Source: Streptomyces pyxinae (lineage in GTDB: Bacteria; Actinomycetota; Actinomycetes; Streptomycetales; Streptomycetaceae). Taken from it: a stretch of DNA of 64,000 nt. The stretch covers positions 678,835 through 742,834 of the forward strand of contig NZ_JANUGQ010000001.1 in the NCBI RefSeq assembly GCF_024756275.1, given 5' to 3'. Under the pieces are notes generated by a model. The model was not told the DNA's origin. It did not search any database and saw only the letters and a program-made list of their open reading frames with translations. The position numbers were made by a program, and so were the translations under genes. Positions 1-9,790 of the stretch are shown here, in pieces (positions within the stretch are counted from its first letter, which is position 1; every line of letters begins with the position of its first letter).

Positions 1-950
1 GTGCGGGGGCCGGTCCTGACCACCGCCAGCCGGGTCCCGGCCGACGCGCCCGGCCGCGGCGCGGCGGAGAGCGGCTCCAGGGTGACGAAGCCGCCCTCGG
101 ACGCCCGTACGCAGCGGATCTGGCGGCGGTCGAGCCAGCCCAGCTTCCACTTGTGCCAGCCGAAGAGTTCGGGCGCCAGCGCGAACTGGCTGCCCATGAC
201 GTCCCAGTCACCCACATAGGTGTCCCAGTCGCCCTTGCCGTCGGCGGGCCGGTGGTAGAGGTCCGGCAGGTCGAAGACGTGCCCGGTCTCGTGGGCGAGC
301 ACATTGCGGTCCGGCGGGTGGCGCTCGAAGAGCGTGACCACCCGGTTGATCCGCGTGCCGTCGGCGCGCAGCGGCCGTTCCAGGTTGACGACCTTGGTGG
401 CGTCCGAGTCCACGCCGGGCGCGTCCGGGTCCGCGACCAGGTAGACGATGTCGTACCGGGAGAAGTCGACCACCGGATCGGCGGCGGCGACCGCGTCACG
501 CAGATAGGTGATGCGCCGGTCCGGCTCCCAGTCGCGCCGTATGGCGTACGCGGTGGAGGGGCGCGGCATCCGCACCCACCCGGGCCGTACATGGGGCCGC
601 AGCGAGAAGCGGCCGTAGGAGGCGCGCGCGAAGTACTGGCTGGTGGCCGGGAAGTGGTCGGCGGCCAGGTCGGCGGTGGGCAGGCGCGGCGCGGAGTCCG
701 GGAAGGAGAGGAAGACCATCACCGCGTCCAGCGCGCGGGTGGGCCGCGGGTAGGCGCCGTCCCAGCTGTCGAGCCCGAGGGAGTGGTGGGCGCCGGTACG
801 GGGCAGGGCGCAGGGTTCCCGGGTCGGCACCCCGGCGGCGGGGCCGGTCGCGAGGCCCGTGGCGGCGATCGCGGCCAGCGCGAAGAGGCCGGCCGCCGTG
901 GAGCGCAGGCCCGGCAGTCGCCCTCCTTCGGGTGGCTGGGAACCCTCCAC
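1..950 (-). CDS. M6-family secreted metalloprotease, C-terminus cut by window edge
   Basis: Probable secreted zinc metalloprotease of the M6 (immune inhibitor A) type. The reading frame runs open from GTG at 950 to the window edge, 316 codons. The start was chosen because CGGAGG lies five bases upstream and a hydrophobic signal peptide rich in Ala, Leu and Ile follows at about residues 15-40. The zinc motif HETGH is at about residues 220-224. The Asp-rich stretch after it and FGWHKWKLGW at about 262-271 are typical of the M6 catalytic fold. The C-terminal part is outside the window. It is divergent from the cdgA-like gene. Family assignment is firm; the substrate is unknown. Confidence 0.85.
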   Translation of the reverse strand, partial: MEGSQPPEGGRLPGLRSTAAGLFALAAIAATGLATGPAAGVPTREPCALPRTGAHHSLGLDSWDGAYPRPTRALDAVMVFLSFPDSAPRLPTADLAADHFPATSQYFARASYGRFSLRPHVRPGWVRMPRPSTAYAIRRDWEPDRRITYLRDAVAAADPVVDFSRYDIVYLVADPDAPGVDSDATKVVNLERPLRADGTRINRVVTLFERHPPDRNVLAHETGHVFDLPDLYHRPADGKGDWDTYVGDWDVMGSQFALAPELFGWHKWKLGWLDRRQIRCVRASEGGFVTLEPLSAAPRPGASAGTRLAVVRTGPR

Positions 951-1034
951 GTCGACCTCCGGGTGCGGGATGCGGGGCGTCCCACCACCCTGTGACGTTT
1001 TGTCGCCTTTCGCCCTGTTCCAGTGCCCCACACG

Positions 1035-1066
1035 AGTGAAGGCCGGACCCCTTCGCGGCTGTCACT
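1035..1066. promoter_or_regulatory. Possible BldD-type operator upstream of the GGDEF-EAL gene
   Basis: AGTGA at 1035-1039 is followed by its inverted partner TCACT at 1062-1066. Two further TCAC half-sites lie close by, at 1071-1074 and within AGTCACT around 1079. BldD boxes are described as AGTGA-n-TCAC, and cdgA is a known direct BldD target in S. coelicolor. The 22-bp spacer and the distance to the GTG at 1294 make this a suggestion only. The rest of 951-1293 shows no gene. Confidence 0.35.
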
Positions 1067-1293
1067 CTCCTCACGTACAGTCACTAATGATCAGCGGTGC
1101 ACCGCACCCCGCCAGACCTGCGCAGAAACGATCGGCCACGATCGGGACGGCCCCCCGCGCCCACCGGGGAACCGTCCCGAATGGCGGCGGCGCTGGAACG
1201 GTCAAGGCGACTGCCTCTATGATCGGCCTACTTCCTGGGCTGACCATCCCGGCCAGATCTGTACGTCACAACTGCCCTGCAACGGAGCCAGCA

Positions 1294-3375
1294 GTGAGCG
1301 GAACCTTCGAAGGACCGGGAACCAAAGCCGGCGCACCGCCCGGCACCGACCACACAGCGATCACCCAGCGTCACGCCACGGGGATGGTTCGCCTCTCCCC
1401 GGCCGACGCCCGGGCCGTCGGCGACCTCCCGCCCGCCGACGGCACCGCGCCACCTCCCCCCGGTGGCCCGCCCCCGCAACCGCCGCCGTCACCGGGGGCG
1501 GGCGACACCGCCATGGGCCCGATGGGCGGGCCGTCCGCCGCCCCCATGGGTGGCCCGCCCGCCGCCATGGGTGGCCCGCCCGCCGCCCCCACCCGGAGCA
1601 CCACCGGTACCGCTCCCGGTACCGCCCCCGCCCCCACCGCTCCCCCCTCCGCCTACTCCCCCTTCTCCGCCGAGGCGCACGACTACCGGGCCGCCTTCAA
1701 CGTCGCCCAGCTCGCCATGGCCGTCGTCAACCCCGACGGGCTGGTGGTCACCGCCAATGACGCGCTCGCCGCACTGCTCGGCACCGACGCCGCCGCCCTC
1801 CGCGACCGCCCGGCCGCCGACCTGATGGAGCTGGACGCCGACGGCCGGGCCTCGCACGCGTACCGGGAGGTGCTGCTCGGGCGGCGTTCCCGCTTCCGCT
1901 GCACCCGGCGGCTCAAGCACACCGACGGCCGGGCGGTCTGGGCCGAGGTCACCGTGGCGCCCGTGCCGGAGAGCCCCCGGGTCCTGCTCTCGGTCGCTGA
2001 CATCACCGAACGGCATGAACTCCAGGCGCGGTTGCGCCACCTCCAGATGCACGACCCGCTGACCCACCTCCCCAACCGGGCGCTGTTCTTCGAGCGGTTG
2101 ACCGCCGCGCTGGACAACCTGTCCTACGACCATGGCGGATCAGGGCGGATCGGGCTCTGCTACCTGGACCTCGACGGCTTCAAGGCCGTCAACGACACCC
2201 TCGGACACCGGGTCGGTGACACCCTGCTGAGCGCCGTGGCCGCCCGGCTGACCGAGTGCGCCGAGGCCGGCGCCGAAGAGGGCGGCGGGCACCTGGTGGC
2301 CCGGCTCGGCGGCGACGAGTTCGCCATCCTGGTGGAGGACTCCGCCGGCACCGACCAGCTGGCGGCCCTCGCCCGGACCGTACTCGCCGCCGTGCAGCGG
2401 CCGTTCGACCTGGCCGGGCAGCGGCTCTCGGTCTCCGCCTCCATCGGCGTGGTGGAGCGGGCGGCGGCCGGCACCACCGCGACCGGGCTGATGCAGGCCG
2501 CCGACACCACGCTGTACTGGGCGAAGGCCGACGGCAAGGCCCGCTGGACGCTCTTCGACCCGGAGCGCAACGCCCACCGGATGACCCGCCAGGCGCTGGC
2601 CTCCAGCCTCCGTCCGGCCGTCGAGCGGGGCGAATTCGTCCTGGAGTACCAGCCGCTGGTGGGCATGGCGGACGGCGCGGTGCACGGCGTCGAGGCGCTG
2701 GTCCGCTGGAACCACCCGCAGTTCGGTCCGCTGCCGCCGAATCGGTTCATCGGGATCGCTGAAGAGGACGGCTCCATCGTCCAGTTGGGCCGCTGGGTGC
2801 TGCGCACCGCCTGCCGCCAGGCCCGCGCGTGGCAGCGCGACCACCCCGGCGGCCGGCCGCTCTTCGTCAGCGTCAATGTCGCCGTGCGGCAGGTGTGGGA
2901 CTCCGATCTCGTCGCGGACGTGGACGCGATCCTCACCGAGACCGGGCTGCCGCCCCGGCTGCTGCAACTGGAACTGACCGAGTCGGCCGTGATGGGCTCG
3001 GCCGGCCGGCCGCTCCAGGCCCTCCAGGCCCTCAGCGACATGGGCGTGCGGATCGCCATCGACGACTTCGGCACCGGTTACTCGAACCTCGCCTACCTGA
3101 GCCGCCTCCCGGTCTCCGTCCTCAAACTGGACGGCTCCTTCGTGCGCGGCTTCCGCTACGAGGACGGCGACCATCCCAACCCGGCCGACGAGGTGATCGT
3201 GGAGGCCCTCGTCCAGCTCGCCCACCGCCTGGGCCTCACCGTCACCGCCGAGTGCGTCGAGACCTCCGGCCAGGCCGCCCGCCTGCGCCGGATCGGCTGC
3301 GACACCGGGCAGGGCTGGCTCTACTCCCGCGCGGTGGCCCCGGAACGCATCACGGAGCTGCTGAGCGGGGGGTGA
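1294..3375 (+). CDS. cdgA: PAS-GGDEF-EAL cyclic-di-GMP turnover protein (CdgA-like)
   Basis: Bifunctional-type diguanylate cyclase/phosphodiesterase of 693 residues. The GTG start at 1294 follows AACGGAG; the frame is open further upstream but without an RBS. Residues 1-125 are Pro/Gly/Ala-rich with MGGPPAA-type repeats and look disordered. A PAS domain spans about 130-250. The GGDEF domain has an intact GGDEF at 339-343, but the inhibitory RxxD site before it is not preserved (EGGGH precedes LVAR). The EAL domain keeps EAL at 467-469, ELTES, DDFGTGYS at about 590-597 and a variant AECVET. Both halves could be catalytic. The domain order and chromosomal context match S. coelicolor CdgA, a BldD target in development; that identity is inferred from memory of synteny. 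Confidence 0.85.
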   Translation: MSGTFEGPGTKAGAPPGTDHTAITQRHATGMVRLSPADARAVGDLPPADGTAPPPPGGPPPQPPPSPGAGDTAMGPMGGPSAAPMGGPPAAMGGPPAAPTRSTTGTAPGTAPAPTAPPSAYSPFSAEAHDYRAAFNVAQLAMAVVNPDGLVVTANDALAALLGTDAAALRDRPAADLMELDADGRASHAYREVLLGRRSRFRCTRRLKHTDGRAVWAEVTVAPVPESPRVLLSVADITERHELQARLRHLQMHDPLTHLPNRALFFERLTAALDNLSYDHGGSGRIGLCYLDLDGFKAVNDTLGHRVGDTLLSAVAARLTECAEAGAEEGGGHLVARLGGDEFAILVEDSAGTDQLAALARTVLAAVQRPFDLAGQRLSVSASIGVVERAAAGTTATGLMQAADTTLYWAKADGKARWTLFDPERNAHRMTRQALASSLRPAVERGEFVLEYQPLVGMADGAVHGVEALVRWNHPQFGPLPPNRFIGIAEEDGSIVQLGRWVLRTACRQARAWQRDHPGGRPLFVSVNVAVRQVWDSDLVADVDAILTETGLPPRLLQLELTESAVMGSAGRPLQALQALSDMGVRIAIDDFGTGYSNLAYLSRLPVSVLKLDGSFVRGFRYEDGDHPNPADEVIVEALVQLAHRLGLTVTAECVETSGQAARLRRIGCDTGQGWLYSRAVAPERITELLSGG

Positions 3376-3406
3376 GGCAGGCCCACCGGCGCGCGGACCG
3401 GCGGGG

Positions 3407-4048
3407 TCAGCGGGCGGAGCCGCCCTCCGCCGCCACAGCGCAGCGGGCGTCGCCGTGCGCCTTCTCGGCGGCGAGCTCAGCGAGGCGCCGCAGATCCGCG
3501 ACCCGGTCGTCCGGCACCGTGTACTGCAGCGCCACCGTGGTGCTCAACCGATAGGGCCCGAACGGGATTTCATCCTCGGGCACGCACGCGGAGTTGATCG
3601 CCGCGAGTCTTCTGCCGCTGAAGGCCCGCCGACCGGCGTCGAACGCCTTCACGTTCCGCTCCGGCTCGTCGTAGTTCTCCCGGACCTCCGTCTGCCACTG
3701 GTCGAGTGTCTCCCCGGCCCTCAGCTCGGTGCGCACACTCATCAGCCGGCCGTCGTCCCCGTTAATGAAGCACGAGGTGTCGAAGTTGGTGTCATGGCCG
3801 GTACGGGGTGAGGCGGTGAGATGGTCGCTGAAGGAGTACTCGGAGGAGTCCGGCAGCAGTCGGTTAAGGAGACCGGCCGCCTCCTCGGGGTCGCCGAGCG
3901 ACTCGCAGACGTCCTTGGCCCCGATCGTCCCGCGCCCGCCGAAGGGCGGGGCACCGGTCGCGTAACTCACCACACCCCACCCGGCGATGAGCACCGCGGC
4001 CGCGGCAACAGCGAGGGCGATGCGCTTCTTCACTGACACTGACGTCAT
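3407..4048 (-). CDS. Membrane-anchored secreted protein of a WXG100/DUF6571-type operon
   Basis: Protein of 213 residues with a short basic N-terminus followed by one hydrophobic segment (about residues 10-30), then an extracytoplasmic domain with several Cys (VCESLG, DTSCFING, NSACVPEDE). I recognise no defined family; lipoprotein-like partners of this kind follow DUF6571 genes in streptomycetes. The start ATG at 4048 lies five bases after the stop of the upstream gene, so the two are surely co-transcribed and possibly coupled. It converges with the cdgA-like gene, 31 bp away. Function is unknown; it may be an envelope component or immunity-type partner of the large protein. Confidence 0.75.
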   Translation of the reverse strand: MTSVSVKKRIALAVAAAAVLIAGWGVVSYATGAPPFGGRGTIGAKDVCESLGDPEEAAGLLNRLLPDSSEYSFSDHLTASPRTGHDTNFDTSCFINGDDGRLMSVRTELRAGETLDQWQTEVRENYDEPERNVKAFDAGRRAFSGRRLAAINSACVPEDEIPFGPYRLSTTVALQYTVPDDRVADLRRLAELAAEKAHGDARCAVAAEGGSAR

Positions 4049-4053
4049 GGCGC

Positions 4054-6318
4054 CTACTTGTCCTTCTCCAGCTCCGAGGGAACGCCTTCGCCCCGCATGA
4101 AATCGGAGACGTTGGTCTTGGCGTTGTTGAAACCGGCCTCGGCGCCGGCGGCGACCTGGTCCACGATGTGCGGCGACGGGGATCCGGACTTCTCGCCCGC
4201 CCGGCGAGCAGCGTCTTCGACCAGTGTGTAGGTCGACTCGCGAGTGCCGTTGATCTCTTCGCCGTTGCGGTAGATGACCTTCTCCGTGTTGTCGCGCATC
4301 AGGCCCTCGGTGAGGCTGCCGATGACCTCGCCCGCCACCGTCTCCGCGACGGTGCCGGCGATCGCGCCTCCCGGACCGGTGGCCGTCGCGGTGGCGGCGC
4401 CGATGCCCATCCCCACGATGCTCTGACCCCACTCGCCGGCCTTGGTGATGGCGTCGTTGAACTTGGCGTCCTTGTTGCCCGCGTCCAGCTCGGCGGCGTA
4501 GGCGCGGCCGGCGCCAAGAGTCCCCTGGATCTCACCGGCGACCGTCGCGGTGTGCTTGATGCCGACCTCCAGGTTTTCCGTGGGCGAGAACTTCGGGTCG
4601 CGGATGAACGCGTCGGGGTGCGCGAACTGGTACTCCATGGTGGCTGCCGTATAGGCGTGCTGGCCGATGGTGAGGGCCGCGTAACCCTCGGGGTTCTGCC
4701 CCACGGTGTACAGGAAACGGGTGATGTCCTCCTCGCTGAAGCGGGCGACGGCGCCGGCCACCGGGAAGAGCCCGCTCTCATCGGCCGAGCCCGCCCGGAA
4801 CGACCGGTGGATGTCCGCCATGTACTCGGCGGACATCTGGCCGAGGCTGTCGGACATGTAGCCGTGGTCGGTCAGCCGGGAGGGCTCGCGGGAGACGGAG
4901 TGGACGACGGCCTCGTACAGCTTGGCCTGCTCCGCCGAGTGCGCGAGGGTCTCGCGGGTCGGCAGCTCGCCCGCCGGGTGGCCGGTGGTCGCCGCCTCCA
5001 GCGCGGCGGCGAGGTAGTTCTTGCCCGAGATGCTCTCCTCGCCGTCGGAGTCCTGGTCCGCCACCCACTCCCGGTCCTCGAAGAGGTACTGGAAGTTGGT
5101 GCCCTTCTTCTCCTTGCCGTCGTCGTCCTCTCCGACGAACTCGGAGTTGAAGAACGCGGTGGCGGCGTCCGGGCTGTTGGAGAGCGCCTTCATGTAGCCG
5201 GTCATCGGGTCGAAGCCGGAGTCCGTGCCGGTGGTGTTCAGATGGGGCCACATGCCGCCGCCGCGGTAGCCCCAGATCTGCTCGGGGCGCAGTCCGTTGC
5301 GGACGCCCTCCTGCTCCCTGGCCGCCATTCCGTTGCCGTAGCGGGTGAGGAAGTCGTCCTCGTAGTCGCCCCAGCGCATGAGGTTGCTCATCGCGACATA
5401 GCCGGACAACCCGCCCGAGCCGCCCACGGGCTTCTCGACGGCCTGGAGCATGTCCAGTTTCCACCGGGACATGTCCGGGCCGGCGCTCTGGGTGGCGTTG
5501 GCGAGGGTCAGGCCCAGGTTCTTCTGGAGCTCCTCGTAGTGGTCGACGCGCTTGCCGTCGGCGGGGAAGTCCCGGCTGTTCGGGTCGTTCACCTTCGCCC
5601 AGAAGTCCAGGACCCCCTGGGCACCGAGGTCGTGGGCGAAGGTGACCGCGAAGAGATCGTCGTCGTGGTAGGTGGTCAGACCCTGGAGGAGGGTGTCGAA
5701 CTCCGCCTCCGTCAGGTCGCCCGGGTTCTTCCTGGCCAGGGCGGCGAGCTGTCCGGCCTTCGCCATGGCGTCGGCCGCCTGGTCCCGGTCCCGGTAGGAC
5801 GCGTCCCCGAAGCCCTTGTCGGCCTGCTCCACCAGGGCCCGCAGCACCTTCGCCGCGGTGCTGTCGCTCTCGGCGGCCTGGTCGAGGATGCGCTGCACCT
5901 CCTCGCGGACGCCGTCGACCTCGCTCTGCTCGACGTCCTCGCCGGCCGCGCCCTCGGCGGCCCGGACCAGGAAACCGGCGCCCGACGGCAGCACGGAGAT
6001 GTGGCGGTCCCGGGCGCGTGAGAGGGCGTCGTCGAGCTGGCCCTTGAAGCCTTTCAGCTCTCCGAGGGTGTCGCGGACGATGTTCCGGATGGAGGTGGCC
6101 TGGGTGTGGGCGTCGGTGAACTCACCGACCGTCTTCCCGATGAACTTCCGGCCGACGGCCGAGTTCACTCCCTGCCAGTCGGCCTTGTCGGCCGTCGCCC
6201 GCAGCCCGTCGTCGGCGGCCTTCTCCAGCCGTTCGAGGTTCTTGACCAGGGTGTCCCAGTCGGTCGACGCGGCGTCGAGCGCGGTGAACTTGGCGTGCAG
6301 GAGCGTGTCGAAGTCCAT
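4054..6318 (-). CDS. Large alpha-helical DUF6571-like protein with Gly-rich C-terminal segment
   Basis: Protein of 754 residues. The N-terminus (about 1-110) is helical and WXG100-like in tone (aromatic DWDTLVKNL, later LKGFKGQLDDAL). The long middle contains ALTIGQHAYTAATMEYQF, reminiscent of DUF6571 proteins of streptomycetes. Near the C-terminus a Gly/Ala-rich stretch (IGAATATATGPGGAIAG) resembles the membrane-associated glycine-rich segments of polymorphic secreted proteins, but the remaining tail of about 90 residues shows no nuclease or other toxin motif. Its ATG overlaps the previous stop by one base (TAATG), so translation is coupled to the 168-residue gene. Role in type VII-like export or cell-surface biology is inferred, not shown. 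Confidence 0.75.
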   Translation of the reverse strand: MDFDTLLHAKFTALDAASTDWDTLVKNLERLEKAADDGLRATADKADWQGVNSAVGRKFIGKTVGEFTDAHTQATSIRNIVRDTLGELKGFKGQLDDALSRARDRHISVLPSGAGFLVRAAEGAAGEDVEQSEVDGVREEVQRILDQAAESDSTAAKVLRALVEQADKGFGDASYRDRDQAADAMAKAGQLAALARKNPGDLTEAEFDTLLQGLTTYHDDDLFAVTFAHDLGAQGVLDFWAKVNDPNSRDFPADGKRVDHYEELQKNLGLTLANATQSAGPDMSRWKLDMLQAVEKPVGGSGGLSGYVAMSNLMRWGDYEDDFLTRYGNGMAAREQEGVRNGLRPEQIWGYRGGGMWPHLNTTGTDSGFDPMTGYMKALSNSPDAATAFFNSEFVGEDDDGKEKKGTNFQYLFEDREWVADQDSDGEESISGKNYLAAALEAATTGHPAGELPTRETLAHSAEQAKLYEAVVHSVSREPSRLTDHGYMSDSLGQMSAEYMADIHRSFRAGSADESGLFPVAGAVARFSEEDITRFLYTVGQNPEGYAALTIGQHAYTAATMEYQFAHPDAFIRDPKFSPTENLEVGIKHTATVAGEIQGTLGAGRAYAAELDAGNKDAKFNDAITKAGEWGQSIVGMGIGAATATATGPGGAIAGTVAETVAGEVIGSLTEGLMRDNTEKVIYRNGEEINGTRESTYTLVEDAARRAGEKSGSPSPHIVDQVAAGAEAGFNNAKTNVSDFMRGEGVPSELEKDK

Positions 6319-6824
6319 TACTCGGCCGCCTTCTTGGCGTCGTACACCGTGTTGTGCCCGCCGGGCGCGCCGGCCCGCTCGTCAAACCCGGCGTCCAGCG
6401 CGGCGATACCGCTCATCTGCCGTTCGATGAAGACCTCGTCGCCGGCGTGCGCGTTCTTGGTGTAGTCCATGTGGTTGGAGATCTGCGCGCAGGCGTCCAT
6501 GAGGTCCGCGAGCGAGGACGACCAGCTGAGGGAGACCTGGGTCAGCGCGCCGCCCAGCTCGAAGCCCTGGGCGGCCAGGTCGGTGCCGGCCGAGTCGGTG
6601 GTGCGCTCGGCCACCCGGCCCTCCCGCCACAACCGGTTGCAGAGCTCGAAGGCCTGGTCACCGATCCGGGAGAGATGCTGGTTGGAGACCTTGAGGTCGC
6701 CCTGGGGGTTGGTGGCCAGGCTCTTGCCGTCGCCGGTCTCGTCGGGCACCCGGTTCAGCCGCATTCGCGTCGACTGCCGTTCGCCGGCGGCCGACTTGAG
6801 CTGTTCCCACTCGTCCCACGCCAT
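6318..6824 (-). CDS. Small helical WXG100/ESX-like protein, first gene of operon
   Basis: Protein of 168 residues starting at ATG 6824 with GGGGAG about ten bases upstream. The N-terminus MAWDEWEQLK and the internal DLMDACAQISNHMDYTKNAH are characteristic of a Streptomyces family found upstream of DUF6571 proteins. It has no signal peptide or membrane segment and is predominantly helical, as WXG100-like export partners are. The operon order (this gene, the 754-residue protein, the anchored protein) with TAATG coupling suggests they act together. No conserved WxG motif is placed with certainty, so the ESX link is an inference. Confidence 0.75.
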   Translation of the reverse strand: MAWDEWEQLKSAAGERQSTRMRLNRVPDETGDGKSLATNPQGDLKVSNQHLSRIGDQAFELCNRLWREGRVAERTTDSAGTDLAAQGFELGGALTQVSLSWSSSLADLMDACAQISNHMDYTKNAHAGDEVFIERQMSGIAALDAGFDERAGAPGGHNTVYDAKKAAE

Positions 6825-6919
6825 GGTGCGCTCTCCCCTCTTCGGCGGTCATTCTGCTACGAGGGGAGACGGGTGATCGAACGGTTGCGGGGAGCGGGGG
6901 TATTCGGAGCGCCGCGGCG

Positions 6920-8026
<1,107 letters not shown>

Positions 8027-8254
8027 CGGTGGTCGATCCTCCTGCGCGGAAACTGCGGACTCGTGCGGTACGCAGGGGTAACAGGAGGGCGTCTCCGGTT
8101 ATTCCCGGAGGCTGTATCTCGGAGACCCCCGCCTCGGAGACTCCTGCCTCGGAGACTGTGGGCGCGCCCGGAGGCTGCGCGGCGCGATGATCGCGCCGAT
8201 GATCGCGCCGGAGGGGTGGGCGTTCGGTGGTGGCCCCCGGGGCCTGTGCGGTGG

Positions 8255-8560
8255 TGGCGCCTCCGGCTGTCCGGCGGGTGCCCGGGGGTTGGCCGGTGGC
8301 CGCGCCCGGAGGCTGACCGGTGATGGTGCCCGAGGCTGTGCGGTGGTGGCGCCTCCGGCTGTCCGGCGGGTGCCCCCGGGGCTGGTCCGACGGCCTCGCC
8401 CGGGGGGTTGACCGGTGGCCTCGCCCGGGGGTTGACCAGGGGTGGTGCCCGGGGCCGTCCGGCGGGGCCCCGGGGGCTGACCGGTGGCCGCGCCCGGGGG
8501 CTGACCGGTGGTGGCGCCCGGGGTAGCCCGGCCGGGAATCCCGGGGCTTGCCCGATGGCC
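8255..8560. repeat. Degenerate tandem repeats in a 700-bp gene-poor spacer
   Basis: The interval 8027-8730 holds no convincing gene. Between about 8255 and 8560 a GC-rich unit of about 24-30 bp, GGCTGACCGGTGGCCGCGCC with variants, recurs imperfectly at least eight times. Proline/arginine-rich frames open on both strands here reflect the repeat composition rather than coding: there is no RBS, no family resemblance and no frame continuity. It separates the LLM oxidoreductase from the racemase-like gene. Confidence 0.7.
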
Positions 8561-8730
8561 GCGCCCGGCGGCTGGCCTCCGGAGGGCTCCCCGGGGGCCA
8601 GGGGCCCGGAAGCCAGGGGCCCGGGGGCCCGCCGGCGGCCGTTTACGGGGGCCCCGGGGAGCGTCCGTGGTCGTTCCACGGGGCTCCCGGGGGGATCCCC
8701 GCCGACGGGTCTCGGACACCCGTTCGGCTG

Positions 8731-9438
8731 CTACTCCTTGCGGGCGAAGAGGGCGCCCAGCTCGGTGGACCAGGCGCCCCGGCGTTCGGCCAGTCGCAGA
8801 CCCTCCCAGAGGGTCACCTGGTTGGCGGTGAGCACCGGCTTGCCGATCGCGGCCTCCAGCTCCGGGAGGAGGGCGACCGTGGACAGCGCGGTGTCCGGGA
8901 CCAGGACCACCTCGGCCTCCGGGTGGTCGGACGCGCGGACCAGCTCCACCACGTCCCGGGGCTCCTCGGCCTCCGGGGGCGGGACCACGGCGCCGACGGT
9001 GCCGGTCGTCCCGGCCGGTTCGAGCACCCGTACGCCGGCCTCCGCCAGGAAGCGGGTGAACCGCACCAGCTCCTCCGGCGACTGGCCGGATGCCACCGCG
9101 ACCCGGCCCGCGCCCAGCTCCCGTACCGCGTGGACGAAGCCGAAGGCGGTGCTGGACGCGGGGAGCCCGGCCGCCAGCGCGAGGGCGCGGATCCGCTCCT
9201 GGCCGCCCTCCCAGCCGTGCGTGGCCGAGCCGTCGGTGTCGGCCCAGACGACCGCCTCGGCACCGGACAGCCGCAGCTCCTCGGTGCCGGCCGCGAGTCC
9301 GCCCTCCGCGGCGAGGACGTCCTGGCCGGGCCGGGTGTGGACGATCGGCACATTGACGCCGTTGAGCAGCGTCTCCATGCGCGGATAGTCGTCCTCGGCT
9401 GCGGAGTGCCCGGGGTAGAGCAGTCCGACGGTCGTCAT
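8731..9438 (-). CDS. Asp/Glu racemase / maleate isomerase superfamily protein
   Basis: Protein of 235 residues. The ATG at 9438 was chosen because GGAGGAG precedes it; an upstream extension in the same frame lacks an RBS. The N-terminus TTVGLLYPGHSAAEDDYPRM, the ADTDGSATHGW segment and the PEEAEEPRDVV region match the arylmalonate decarboxylase, maleate cis-trans isomerase and Asp/Glu racemase fold. The catalytic Cys pair typical of racemases is not evident: I find no Cys in the translated protein. A cofactor-independent racemase mechanism therefore looks unlikely and a divergent role is possible. It is divergent from an IclR regulator that probably controls it. Confidence 0.75.
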   Translation of the reverse strand: MTTVGLLYPGHSAAEDDYPRMETLLNGVNVPIVHTRPGQDVLAAEGGLAAGTEELRLSGAEAVVWADTDGSATHGWEGGQERIRALALAAGLPASSTAFGFVHAVRELGAGRVAVASGQSPEELVRFTRFLAEAGVRVLEPAGTTGTVGAVVPPPEAEEPRDVVELVRASDHPEAEVVLVPDTALSTVALLPELEAAIGKPVLTANQVTLWEGLRLAERRGAWSTELGALFARKE

Positions 9439-9790
9439 CTGCGCTCCTCCTGTCCTCGGATTGTCCCTGGAGTGTCCGGGGCGTCTGAGGTGTTCGGTCA
9501 CCGTGACGGCTGCCCCCTCGGAACCGCCCCTAGTCCTCCGGCGGGCCTCCGGCACCCCGGGTGGCCCCCTCGGGATCCGGACAGCCGGGCGGCGGCGAGG
9601 GCCCCGGGGGCCCGGGGGACGGGAACCCCGGAAAAGCCCGTACGGCATATGCCGGAGCCGCGTACCGGCGCGCGACGGCCCACCGAGCGCCCGGGGAGCG
9701 CATCATTCTTGCCAACAAGCCATCCGGAAACGACCCTTGGCGGCTATCGTGGTACGGAAGCCTCCGGTCACGATCTGGTAGGGGGGAACC
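9439..9790. promoter_or_regulatory. Divergent promoter region between racemase-like gene and iclR
   Basis: This 352-bp spacer separates two divergent starts. CTTGCCAACAAG at 9708-9719 contains a CTTG/CAAG inverted half-site pair of the type IclR regulators often use. No -10/-35 pair could be assigned with confidence. The remaining sequence is GC-rich without a gene. Confidence 0.35.

Noticed and set aside
4054..6318. Polymorphic toxin with nuclease C-terminus
   Set aside because: No nuclease, deaminase or ADP-ribosyltransferase motif is visible in the last 90 residues, and no clear immunity gene.
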